From contig NC_135357.1 in assembly GCF_051622035.1 (NCBI RefSeq), positions 20,264,256-20,328,255 of the forward strand: DNA of 64,000 nt, read 5' to 3'. Positions 46,241 to 61,174 of this stretch are shown here, piece by piece. The position numbers were made by a program, and so were the translations under genes. Position 1 is the first letter of the stretch. Every line of letters begins with the position of its first letter. The notes beneath the pieces are model-generated. The model did no database searches, had not been told where the DNA came from, and saw only the letters and a list, made by a program, of their open reading frames with translations. Source of the stretch: Arctopsyche grandis. Its lineage: Eukaryota > Arthropoda > Insecta > Trichoptera > Hydropsychidae.

Positions 46241-47186
46241 CTGTTAACGTTTGGAAGTGTATGCTTCCAATTATGATACTTTTACTTGCTCTATAATGAA
46301 CGCATGTAAGCCCCATATGCGAGTACATACATATATATATGTATGTTGTATTGTATTGATAATTTTTCTTGTATTTTTAATCAAACTGGTGGGTATCGAA
46401 AGAATTTGCTCGATTTTCGCAAAAGTCTAAGTATTATATATTTATATTTCACAAATTCAAATCAATTGTCTATTTTACGATTTTTTTTTTCATCTTAAAA
46501 ACCGATCTGGCATTTCTTATGAAGTGACTATTGAATAAACAAGATCGAATTTAAAGTGTGGTTAGTTTTCAAACTATTTTTTTACATTTGGGTGGATTCC
46601 GAGTTACTCAAGGCTAGTTTTTGTATCCATCGCCGTCGCTTTACACCTTTTATGTGTGTGTTTTTCAGGCTTTGTGATGTGAACTAAGCTACGGGATTAA
46701 TGCACATGTACTTTTCGGACGAATGTGCTTTTTTCAGAGTGCACTTTGACGTGCAATACTTTGGAGTCGAGCCGCTTTGACCGCATTGTGCTTTGTAGCA
46801 TTTGCTTCGCTACATTTGCACATTGACATTTGGGTGTATTATTTTATTTTATTTATATTTTGCAAATTGAAAATTTGATATAAGGTCTTTTATTATTGAG
46901 TTCTGTTTGAAACGTCATAAATCAATGGACGAAAGAGTCGAGCTCCGCGGATGAAAATGCAAAGTATCAACTTTCAAACGCTTTTACATTTTCATTATGG
47001 ACGAATTTTTAGATTTAATGTTATGCTCTGTAGGCTAGTAGAAAATTGTTCTCTTTTACTATGTACGTATTCATATATGTACACATACAGACGAAATAAA
47101 TTATTTGATCAAGAACGTTTCTGTATTTCATCATGTACATATGTACATACGTAGAGAGTGGATGAGGTTATATTATATCTATTATA
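46241..47186. other. AT-rich spacer, nothing recognised
   Basis: No feature supported. Confidence 0.45.
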
Positions 47187-47733
47187 TCTATTATGTCTGT
47201 TTGTCTGTCTGTGTCGTATAGGCTCCTAAACTACTCAATCGATTACGATGAAACTTTCAGGATTTGTTGTATGCATGTCCGGGAAGCTTACTGTGAAAAA
47301 AAACGGGAAAAAACCACTTAATAATAATATTCGTAATTACGATTTTACCGACGCGAAAGTTTGAAGCGCCATTGTGTAGTGAAGGAAATGTGTTCGTTGG
47401 TAACCACGTTACCAGTTGGTTTATGATGCTTTCGCTGCCTGATGACTAGAGGTAGGATAGTCGCAGTGCTATCCATTGTTCGGCAAACCTTTAACAATGC
47501 ATTTACAACCTTTGAACAATACACGGCCCCCTCAGGCTCCGGTGACTACTGATGACACGGCTATTCGCCGCTTGCGTTTTTCCGACAAATTATCATTACT
47601 GTAATTTAATTTGATTATTAATTATTAATTTGAAACAGAAACATTCACTTATCGAAACACATCGAGAAACAGGAACGGGAACGGGAATTGCATGCGTTAT
47701 CTTGGCATTGCAACGGATGCCGGGTTCAGCTAG
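47187..47733 (+). mobile_element. Non-autonomous Helitron, copy 2
   Basis: It shares the 5' region (GTCTGTGT.., TTCAGGATTTGTTGTA, GCATGTCCGGGAAG) and the 3' region (GGGAATTGCATGCGTTAT, GCATTGCAACG) with copy 1. It ends GGGTTCAGCTAG|T, a CTRR end. The 3' hairpin has one mismatched base. The exact 5' TC is ambiguous because of ATATCT repeats (47178 or 47187). The middle, absent from copy 1, has no open frame that I recognise. Confidence 0.72.
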
Positions 47734-48807
47734 TACATATATAACTTGTATGTATGTTAAGTATATAATATGTATATGGGATTAAGTTTAGTCACGAATT
47801 CTTGTCTCCATTTGATTACAATGCGACGCTTTTGTGTGGATCCTTGACATCGACAATAATATAATACTTTACATTAAATATATGTATGTATGTAAGTATA
47901 TTCTTGTTACGAATCAGTCTCGTTATGTAGATAAGTGATCTGTAGAGAAGAATCATGTATGCATATGTATGTATAATATGAAAGTACAGTCATGGTTTTT
48001 AATGTTGAATTTAAGACATTCAATGGGATATTCACTTTGGTGTTTATTTAGAAGTTTTAGTAAAGTTTCACTTCCGTTGCATTAAGTTTGACGCTTTTCA
48101 CGTCTTTTCTGGGGAGAATCGTATCCGTTCGATAGCGATAAAGTGTGAAAGTTGACATCGTTTCCGCTAAAAGTTGTGCAGGACGAACTTCCTTTCATCA
48201 GAAAAAGATGTTTTCAAAGAAATGCGGGTTTTTTTAAAAATAGCCTTTTATATTTTATTTTATCGTCTTGATCTAATGTTAATGGATTTTCAAAATGCGT
48301 TTTTTATTTATACATTATACCTATACATACAAATGTGGCTGTTCCTCTTGTATCCCGTTCGTGCACATTAAGTAAGGCTGTACGACAAAAAGAGAGAGAA
48401 TTTCAGCGCACGCCACTGAAATGTATGTATGTCAATACGGCTTCTTTTTTATATATGTATGTAGGTACATAGATACATATCCTACCAATTACTTATTTAG
48501 AATGGGATATTCAATAAAATTATGTAATGTGTTTGTAGACGTTTTAATATCATAGTGGAATATTCAAAATAACATAAAAATCAATGGATTTATTCGGTAC
48601 TACTAGGGGTTCCAAAGAATCGCCCAAAATCAAAAGCCGGTTGATCGGCTTTCACCGGTTTCAGAAAATTGAGGTTTTTTATGTATTAAATTTTTATATC
48701 GATAAAAATTGTAAATATACATATTATATTATGCAAAAAAATAGTTCCTTATAAACTAAATTGACTTATAAACACTATGAACTTCAATAAGATGATTATT
48801 ATATACC
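47734..48807. other. Spacer with a small foldback-MITE relic
   Basis: About 48343-48395 (CTGTTCCTCTTGTATCCCGT and neighbours) resembles the arm of the foldback elements at 29494 and 34228. The rest is AT-rich with microsatellites. Confidence 0.4.
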
Positions 48808-49215
48808 CGTAGTGTTATGCCCGTTGAAATTTTAACGGGTGCTTTCATACATGATTTAAAATAAAGTTACAATATGAATAGTAATAATTAATCGGAATCG
48901 GAACTGAAACAGAAATCGGGAATCGGTTATGCCAATTAAATTATGCATTAACAATAATAAAACATCGGAGTCGAAATCGGAATCGGGAATCAGATAATAT
49001 GAAAAGTACGTATTTTTACATCGCGTGACGTAAGCAAAAAGATTTATGAGCTCTGTATGTTTAATTTACAAAACCTAATATCCAAAATAATTTGTTTATA
49101 CAATTATGTATAAACAAACCCCGCTCATTGACCTCGCAGCCTTGAATACTATAAATTACATATATGTATATGCAGATCGCAATTAAATTATGCGCTAATT
49201 AGAATACTTCCTTTA
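48808..49215 (+). repeat. Repeat family E, copy 2
   Basis: Starts GTAGTGTTATGCCCGTTG and follows copy 1 (37295) through the GGAATCGG words and the TCATTGACCTCG block. It leads directly into a tRNA-like segment, as in copy 1. Confidence 0.7.
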
Positions 49216-49412
49216 TCAGCCGCAATGGTCTACTAGTCTAAAGCGCAGTCGAGCAACATATCGGGTCGTGTTCGATCAGTGATCCGCGATTTCGAACTAA
49301 TTTTATTTTTCAAATGGGTTCGACACGCGTCTCGGCAAAATTAATTTTTATAAAGTTTAGGCTTTTTATCGATTCATTATGTTCGGCTAGCGTTAGGACA
49401 CACACACATAGA
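49216..49412 (+). mobile_element. tRNA-like SINE, uninterrupted copy
   Basis: A-box-like AATGGTCTACTAGTCTAA and B-box-like words (GTGTTCGATCAG, GGGTTCGACACG) precede the tail TATAAAGTTTAGGCTTTTTA, ATTATGTTCGGCTAGCGTTA and a CACACA run, identical in order to 40089-40160. This copy shows the unit without the RTE. Confidence 0.6.
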
Positions 49413-51473
49413 ATAGTGTCTTTATATGTATAATAATACTTTAATTTTGAATTTTTAATAATACTTTAATTTTGACTCTTTAATTTTGAATTTTTACGCG
49501 TGATTTTAAGCGTGTCACTATTTCACTGTTTTGCAAGAACAAAATAAAGGTTTTCTTTAAGACTTTAATACTTACTTTTTTATATTGCCTTCGTTTAAGA
49601 GTTATAAACATGGAATGTCAAATCATTATTGTAATAGAAAACGGGTTTTTTCAGCGGTCAGCATAAAAAGATGTGACAAAGAAAACAGTTTATATCATTA
49701 TTTTTTTTATCTATACTTACGGTTGCTCTGTGTACATATGTACACATGGAAATCTTGCTAGACGTTTTTCCATATTATCGCCCGCTGTTTTGTCTTGTCA
49801 AATATCTCGGATATCTTATTTTTGTTGGAATTCGCAATCGTAAATCCCCTCTTTTCTTTCACACTGTCGTTGACATGTTATCAAATTTATCAATATACAT
49901 ACACATAATGGTCACCTTTTTTAGTTAAAATATAAATTTAACGTCATAAATTTATTTACGGTGATTTAGGTATACATATGTACATATGTACATACATAAA
50001 TACTTATATCACTACAAAAACAGATTTTTATTATAGTATTTTGTATATATAAAAAAATATATATATATATATTTTTTTAATACTTTTTAATATTCTTCAT
50101 TTAGTGGTTCTTAATCAGTTATTTATTCCTCGACTCAAAACGTTAGGCTTGTTTGAACGGTTGCGGTACGAGAATCCTCCACGCTTTTGATGCGTTCAAT
50201 TGATTTTTTCTTGGGAAGAAAAACTTGACTGAAAATATTTTTGTCAAACATGGCACTGAAATCGATTGAACTTTGCTGTAAAAAAATCCGTGTTGAGATT
50301 CTGTCATCGTCGATTGAGATTTTGCTATCGTTGATTCGATACCAACGCATATATGTATGTATACTAGTATATACATACATATGTATGTACATACGTCGAT
50401 TTGGCCTATTTGCGTCATTTCAGATGACAACTTTATATCATATATCTGTGCAACGATACGATGCGACGTGTCGTCCAAAAAATACAGAAACATACTAACA
50501 TAAATCAAAATCGACTTTCCCGATGTTATTCCTATACTCGGAAAAGACTGAATAGACCGAGAAAAAACCGACATAAATCGAACTTTTACGTACTCAATCC
50601 AATAAGCTTGTGTGCGCGCTTTTAGGTCATCCTATTTATTTTGTGATAAAACAGTTTATTGCGTTTCTAAGGATTTCAATAATAAATTGATTCCATGTTT
50701 TGAAATGTAAAAAAATAAATCGGCAAACGTCGTTTTATTATGTTTGACGTGTTTATAAATATAGACTCGGTGTAGAGTTTTCCGATGTAGCCACCCTGTC
50801 CCGTCAGTAATGCAGTTTAGCATGCATGCGAGGAGACGCAACCGGAAATTTTTCTAGAAAGGATAAATAAAAGATTCGAGTTCACACGAATGTTGATAGG
50901 GGGGCTAGCTTCAAACACACCATAAAATTACATTTATTCCATGTGTGGCGTCTCAATGCGCTATTCGTATACAAAACGTCCCTTGATGCGGAGACAAAAC
51001 GACTCACCGCAAAAAACACAAGAATACCAACAATTGCTTCGGACCCATGCTGCTGCTGTTCTTGACTTTAGCAATTGGAATTGGATGCTCACTTTAAGCC
51101 TGACTAAAAAAAAATTAAAGTAATTTTGTGAGCGCTTTATATTTTTTTCTAAATAAATATTTCAGAAATGTATGTAACTTCAAAAGAAACCAAGTAAAAT
51201 GTTTTTCCATTAAAAAGTGAGGCCGCGACGTTAAATTTAAAATTGATCAAGTTTTGAATATATGTATATTTTATTACATGTGTCATCGGGATGAAATTGT
51301 ATTTTTAGGTTAGAATCATATTTTTTTAATGGTAATGATATTTTCGGGAAAAAATCTAAATATTGTATTGCGACTCGTTTCAATAATTATGATTCCTCGG
51401 ATATTAAAATATCAAATGACTTTTTTACATTTCACTGTATTCGTTGTATAATTAGAAATATGTATGTAAATAC
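49413..51473. other. Spacer, nothing firm recognised
   Basis: AT-rich, with a TTTAATTTTGA(A/C) tandem block at 49436-49495 and TATGTA microsatellites. A 143-codon minus-strand frame (50143-50574) has no family resemblance. Confidence 0.4.
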
Positions 51474-51941
51474 CAGGGCTGTGAAGTACATACATAGGTT
51501 CAAAACTTACCGATTCCGACTTTATTTTATAATTTTAACTTCCATTCCAACTTCAAAAAAATTTAGTAACATCAACTTTTCTTACCAACATATAAAATTG
51601 TTTGAAATTAAAATAAATAGCTATTTTCAAAATATAAAATATTCACAATCTCTATAAATTGACATGTTAAACAATTTATTCAATTATTGGCAATGAAATG
51701 GGTACAAATAATTATAAGATATAAAGTGAAAAAGATAAAATTCAAATTTGAAAAAGTGAGAGAGCGGCGAAAGGGGAAATAAATATGGCAAAGGGAAATA
51801 AATCATTAGACGTCAAGAAGATTAAAATTGTAGCATTTTTACAAACCTCCTTTACATTTCACTTACGATTACAATTCAGGAAAAAATTTTGAGCTTGAAA
51901 TGCTCCGACTCCACGACTCCGACTCCGACTCCACAGTCCTA
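51474..51941. mobile_element. hAT-type MITE
   Basis: 468 bp with ends CAGGGCTGTG and CACAGTCCTA (inverted TAGGACTGTG) and a perfect 8-bp duplication GTAAATAC (51466-51473 and 51942-51949). GACTCC words are clustered inside the right end. A family-A fragment (about 51840-51895) is embedded. No transposase is present. Confidence 0.88.
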
Positions 51942-52033
51942 GTAAATACGTACTTTATGTTCGGGAATTTTCAGTACCATTTATGGATTCATATTTTTGA
52001 TTTTTGTGATTTGTTGATATCTAATGGTAAAGT

Positions 52034-52139
52034 TATTTCGACTAGCCCATGATAGGGAAGAATTCGCACGGGCCATAAACGATGTCTGCCCATGGTAGTC
52101 GCCTACGTCCGAATACGGATTCGGCATTAGAAGAAGAAG
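52034..52139 (+). mobile_element. Extremely 5'-truncated LINE with 11-bp duplication
   Basis: The 106-bp insertion is flanked by AATGGTAAAGT at 52023-52033 and 52140-52150 and ends in an AAG-repeat tail. Its first 63 bp (52036-52098) read FRLAHDREEFARAINDVCPW and TAG, which looks like the last codons of a LINE polymerase. The family differs from the RTE copies. Confidence 0.75.
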
Positions 52140-52150
52140 AATGGTAAAGT

Positions 52151-55049
52151 GGAGCATCAATAATTTACAAATGTGAAGAGTATATTCGTTTTGGTTGTCT
52201 ACTAATTAATATGATTGGGTGTAATTTGAATTTTGATACTTCTCATCTAAATAAATTATTTTAATTAGGTTTTTCAATGAATTTATTTTTGATTGAAAGC
52301 GGTTTATTTTCATTCCAAAGTGTTTTTATAAAAAATACAAACTTTTCGTATTATGAATTCAAGATAAGTGTGAAAAACAGATTCTTCACTGTTTTGTATT
52401 TTCTTTTGCTATTGATCGAAAGTTTCCCTTGCGACGAGCCTTTTCTGCCAATAGCGAAATCAATTAGTGTTGACGATCTGTGTGTTTTCGCCGCGTTATC
52501 CATCAGTCCATAAAGAGTTAAATGCCATTGCCAATGTAAGGGTAAACAAGACGTACACCGAAAAGGTTTTAGCCGACCAAAATCAACAATCGGAATTTTC
52601 CGCGTAAGTTGCTGTTCAATACAAACGTTTCCTCAGTAGTTTTGCACTTTTCGCACTTGTGCGAGCGTTTATGATCCTCAAAATTCTACACCCGAACTTA
52701 TTTATTAAATATGCTATTTCAACTAGTACTAATTCAACTTTGGGGCATATGAAATAGTTCCACTTTGCTGGGGAAACTAATGGTATCGATGTTTGCTCTG
52801 CGTAAATTTAACCCCAGTAGCGCTAACCTAACATACATACATATGTATGTATGTATGTATGTACATATGTTTACATATATGTATGTGTTAGTATGATTTC
52901 AATGGCACTTACTTGTCATAATTTAAAATAAACATGCTGTAGACCACGTAAAATGTATTTTCGGAATTGCTTTAATAAAATTTTAATTTTTGTTTTCATT
53001 GGTTGGTAATTTATTGTAGCACACCAACGCACCTTCAATGGATGTGTAAGTTATTAAATAAAGATTATTTTTTTGATTTTAATTTGCATTTTAACTATTT
53101 TAATGCTATACATACTTTTCACACTTTTCGTCGAACGAAGTCTCACTAGTAAAAATATATATTGCAAAGAGGAAAAGAAACATCGTTTGTAGCCGCTCTC
53201 CCGTACGCGACGTCGGTTGATCTCCTCGCAAATCCCTACTTGTTATTCCCCAGATATCTTATTTACATGGCTATTACAAATTCTTCAGCGAAAAAATGAA
53301 CTAGTTCGCGTTTCATTTCGGGTTTAACTTGTTGGAATTTTCGGTAGGGAAAATAAAGAAATTCTCTCGAATTATCGTTCTTCGACCGTTTTAGTGTTTT
53401 GATGAGTATCTTATGAAGTACGAACATACATATGTACATACATAAATAAATGTAAGCATTAAGGTTCGATATTTTAGACCGGTTGTGTCTTTAACTTTAA
53501 TATTTTACTATACTGTTTTTGAATTATAAGTATATCATGGATATATAATAATATTGAACAGGGCTAATTTTTTTATGTGTAAAACTCAACTAATGATTCA
53601 ATATTTGAATCTGCCATTTAACTTAAATGATCAAAAAAGGCATATTATTTTTTTAACGGTTCAATGTTTGAACACCAACCTAAACATTTATTTTGATTTA
53701 TTATATAATATTAATATACTATGTATTTATATATGTATTATGTATATCATGAAGAGAGAACAAGGATATGTGATATATATGTATATACATACATAGGTAC
53801 ATAATTTCGGAAAGATATGCATACATATGTATGTATATATTTTTAATTAACTTAAAGAGTCGTTTAATTCCATTGATTTCCCAGGATAATTAAATATCTC
53901 AATTGATGTCTGAAATATAAAACGAGCACTCAGCGAACACTGTATCGATTTCTCTGTGTGTTTGATGTGGCTAATCACGACGCATTTGAAAATCTTCAAA
54001 ATATTTAATTTGTTATCTCGAATGGAAATTTGAAAATTTTTATGCGAAAAAATGATGACGGGGCCATTTGATTAATTTTTAATACAATTATATTTTGGCA
54101 CGGTGCGCAATTCGAATAAGCACAAGGACACTTTCAAGTGTCAAACCGCGATTAAATAATAACGACACCACGGACGCTCTCTAATTTACGACGATTTGAA
54201 TTATTCTCTTTTACGACTGTTTCCGGCTATCCTCGTTTTACGATTGTAATTGACGATGCGAAGGCAAAACGTCGCTTAAGCCCTCCCCAGCCCTTGCAGA
54301 CTTAGGTGTTCCGTAGAATAAAACCATCCGCTGAATCGGATTTTCATCTCCACTCTAGCCATCCTTGCGGCGTCTTATGACCGGAAACCGAAGTCTGTAA
54401 GATTTTTCTGACCCCTATGAAATTCCTACGGGATAGTATGGGACTTTTGTGCAGGCGGTGGAGTGGAGCGCAATCGGCGAGTTTGTCATATTGAAAATTC
54501 CAACATAAGGTTTGCGATATGCAGCGGTGTCAATTTCTGTATTACATTCGTACATACAAGGTATGCTTTTCAGATTTAATATTTCTCGAAAATATTAATT
54601 TTTACATCCACTTAATGTTTCTCCGTTTTTTGACTAATTGAGATGAAAATTTTCCGATTTTGTTTAGGTGTTTTACTACGACAGAGATTTTACTGAGATT
54701 ACACATTCACTGAGAGTACACTGAACTTTAATTCGGCTAATTTACACTTGAAATTAGATACTATTCACGTAGTACACCTTAGTACATCTTAGCTTTATTT
54801 CGAATACTTTTAACTATTCATTTGGTACAACTTAACATAAAATCTTTAATTATAAAACCTAATTTTATTAGGAAAAATATAAATAAAAAATCACTTTTGT
54901 TACAAATAAAAAAATATTTAAAAATATTACTGTATGAATTTTATCATTTGTATACATATATCACATGTAAAATAAATTCAGTCTGTTCCGTTGAGTGGTT
55001 TAGGAGAAAATTTTCGAAATTAATATTGAAATTTAATTTTCATAGTACC
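52151..55049. other. Long spacer, nothing recognised
   Basis: No supported gene or transposon. A G/C-richer block at about 54230-54500 is unique in the window and unassigned. A CATA/TATG microsatellite lies at 52830-52890. Confidence 0.4.
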
Positions 55050-55640
55050 GATTAGTATTTTTGTAACTGGTACTAATTTTCAATTTGATAGGACTAATGG
55101 TGTTCAAAAACTATCCAAAATACACTGACACATGCTAAAACACACATTTTTATTGATCACAAACTTCATCTATTGTTACTACGTACATAGATAAAGTAAC
55201 AAGCACGGTATAAGTAGATATCACAAATAATAATTTTAGTAAAATGAATACAAGCGTGGTCCTAAAGAATTCTGACGACTTTGTGTGATTTAGTGATTTT
55301 TAAGTGTTAATAAATAAATTCCAGTGATAATATTTTATCTCATATGCAATATATGTATTTATTGAATTTTGGAATAATTTATCTAATGTTGAATACATTT
55401 AACTAAAGTTGAACCATCGATGTTTTACGTGAGATATATTTGTTATGAGTGTCTATTATTTTTAATAACCTCTTTTACGTTTCACATGGTTTTCGTGTAA
55501 GCGGTCATTTTTTATATTCCTTATCTCTTATCCGATCGTTTTCATACTTTGCCATATTGCTCATTTTGGTCATCAATATACGTTAATGTATCGTCCGCCA
55601 TTATGATGGTGAAAAAATATCGTATTAGACACGTTTGAAA
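55050..55640. repeat. Fragments of repeat families C and A
   Basis: 55060-55140 matches repeat C (GTGTTCAAAAACTATCCAAAATACACTGACA-like phrase of 33850-33880). 55480-55635 matches repeat A (TTATCCGATCGTTTTCATAC, TTTGCCATATTGCTCATTTT). Confidence 0.65.
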
Positions 55641-56336
55641 ATACTGCATCGTATTACACGGTGCCGTTTATCTGTCACATTCATTATTCACATCGGTAGT
55701 TTCATTACTTTTCGCTCTGCCATCTCGCTGTCAAATTTTAATTATTTAAACGCCTATAACTATTACTTTTTTCACTCTATATTTTATAAAATTTGCTTTA
55801 TAGGTTGTCGTTATCTCTAATATATAAATATTTGTAGTTTTAACTCTCATATGTACATATATATAAATTTCAAATTTGGCGTATAGTTTCGTGTAATGGC
55901 ATATAGCCGGTTTACGGCCAAATGTGTCAGATCTGATTTTTCACAGCTAGAATTACATCTCTTCACTGAGTGTTATCTGCGAGATAAGTATTCAATAAGA
56001 AGTTATGTTGTATCTAATTATTGATATCATTTACAATAAGGTTTCCACTAACACAAAAAGCTGGACCCCATCTGACCCATAACCTCAAATTTCAGTTGTT
56101 TCTTCCTACAAAACAAACTTTCTAACCAATACAGGCTTAATATATGTACACAGATCAAACAGTGATAGTTTGATTTTTAGATATCAGCTGATTTAAAAGT
56201 TCTACTCCGGTTATATAACTAGTAAATTAAAAATTTTAACATAAAAACCGTGGTAAAAAATACTTTTTTAAATACAAACCTCCTTTTAGTTTTGTATATA
56301 ATATTATTAAATATTATACATAAATCAAATTCAGAT

Positions 56337-56552
56337 ATTTGTGACATAGCGGGTACGATGGTTTTTGCCAATTTGATCGAGGAACCGTTTCACCAATGAA
56401 ATCAGATAAACTGGCAAACTCTGATAGGAAACGATCGACTTGGAGTCACAAATATCCAAGTCTGACTAGCAGTACTAGAGATTAGCACAGGATCGAACCT
56501 GGTAACATCTCGGTGCTAAACACAAACGCAACCACCGAGCCATACTGTTGGT
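56337..56552 (-). mobile_element. tRNA-derived SINE, family F, better copy
   Basis: On the minus strand the head reads TGGCTCGGTGGTTG (A box, complement of 56529-56542) and GGTTCGATCC (B box, complement of 56490-56499), correctly spaced. A body shared with 24640-24805 follows. The head is tRNA-like, but it is not a functional tRNA gene. Confidence 0.78.
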
Positions 56553-57277
56553 ATGTAGTCAAACTGACATAAATCATAAATAGCGTATAGGCCTATAGCT
56601 TTTTTCGTGTACGAGTATGTATTCATGTACGTATACATACATATATGTAAATATGTATGTACATATGTATATCCAAAGATAGAAAGGTTACGAATTGTTT
56701 TTGTGTGTCGAACAGCTGAAAAATAAAACCACATATCTTGTTCCTGAAACCTCACGAGGAATAAATAATGTAATGAAATGGAATAAAAATACTGAATGAC
56801 CCCGTCGTTTCATTAATCATACTTATTTTTCAATTAGGCCGGTGAGTTTACCGCGCCACGGTCATAACAGAACCTTACCACCGCAGAGGTGAGGTGCGCA
56901 AATTATTTTTGTATTCAAAAAGGAACGGATGCTCTTTCTGAAATTTCGAAAAATAAAAGCCAAAATATGAAATAAATCGCAGAATGAACAGCGTGCCATT
57001 TTTTATTTGAAATTTTAACAGAAATTTATCATATGATGAAAGTAAATTTTTCATAATTTTATGAATGAACATACATATGTATGTCCCTATGTACATTGTA
57101 AACACTGAATCGTGTTTTTATTTTATTTTACATTATTAATACATTTTCAAATCTGTATGTAAATACAAAGTATGTAAATACTTTTTATGTTATATTTAAA
57201 TATTTAAGCCGAGATTATCTGTATCATGTATGGGTGTATAAATCGTGCAATAATAATTTAAGTTTTAATTTTTTCAG
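56553..57277. other. AT-rich spacer, nothing recognised
   Basis: No feature supported. Confidence 0.45.
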
Positions 57278-57327
57278 GATTGTGAAGGCGAATAAAAAAC
57301 ATCTGAACAGAACAGCGTTGAAAATAG
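57278..57327 (+). other. Candidate 50-bp internal exon
   Basis: A strong polypyrimidine acceptor (AATTTTTTCAG, AG at 57276-57277) and a consensus donor (AATAG|GTGAGTAAA, GT at 57328-57329) frame 50 bp. One of three frames is open (IVKANKKHLNRTALKI), the others contain stops, so it may be coding or UTR. No neighbouring coding exon is visible. It could belong to the same transcript as the candidate first exon at 22256-22698. Confidence 0.4.
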
Positions 57328-57329
57328 GT

Positions 57330-60627
<3,298 letters not shown>

Positions 60628-60629
60628 TA

Positions 60630-61172
60630 TTAGGTATTCCCGAAATTAATGTCGTTTTTGTAATATGCAATTTTGACTCGATCTCTTTCGGTTCGTTGAC
60701 AAGTATTGACGTGTCTTGTGTTTTTTTTCTTCTTCTGGATTCGTTGCGTTCCTTTTTAACAGAAAAAAAATCTTTTGTACCCCATCCACAAAAAATTATA
60801 GAGACGTGTCCATCAGAAGCTCATTTAAGGAGCAGTATGTTATTGTAGTTTCACGCGAAAAAAAGTGCCGTAGAGGCTTCAAAATTCATTTGCGACATAT
60901 ACGGCGATATACTGGATGTAAGGAAGTACCAACGTTGGTTTAACAAATTTCAATCGGGCAATCTCAGCTTGGATGACGAGCCTCGAAGTGGACGGATTAA
61001 GCATCTCTAAAGGCGGATATGGAAGCAAATCCAATTTTGACTCTTGATGAATTATCGCAAATCCAATGTTGACTCTTGATGATATACATATATCTTGATG
61101 AATTATAAATAATTAAAAAAATTTAGTTTGAATTTTACTATGAAAAACGACATTAATTCCGGGACGACCTAA
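60630..61172 (+). mobile_element. Internally deleted mariner element
   Basis: Inverted ends TTAGGTATTCCCGAAATTAA and TTAGGTCGTCCCGGAATTAA (inverted right end) match at 27 of 30 positions and are flanked by TA (60628-60629, 61173-61174), as for Tc1/mariner. Only 543 bp remain of an expected about 1.3 kb. The interior keeps a transposase N-terminal fragment. Confidence 0.9.
60883..61073 (+). pseudogene. Mariner transposase N-terminal fragment
   Basis: The frame from 60883 reads ...YQRWFNKFQSGNLSLDDEPR then SGR and a stop at 61003-61005. This is the second helix-turn-helix region of mariner transposases. After a one-base shift the homology continues (ADMEANPILTLDELSQIQC), followed by a short tandem duplication of TTGACTCTTGATGA. 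The DDD catalytic domain is absent. Confidence 0.88.
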
Positions 61173-61174
61173 TA

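Noticed and set aside
50143..50574. 143-codon minus-strand frame
   Set aside because: Includes TACATA microsatellite-derived residues; no family resemblance.
53400..53860. TACATA/TATGTA palindromic clusters as binding sites
   Set aside because: They occur throughout the window at random spacing and are ordinary microsatellite DNA of this genome.
56490..56542. A functional tRNA gene
   Set aside because: A and B boxes are good, but the acceptor stem and anticodon arm do not fold, and a SINE body follows; it is a tRNA-derived SINE.
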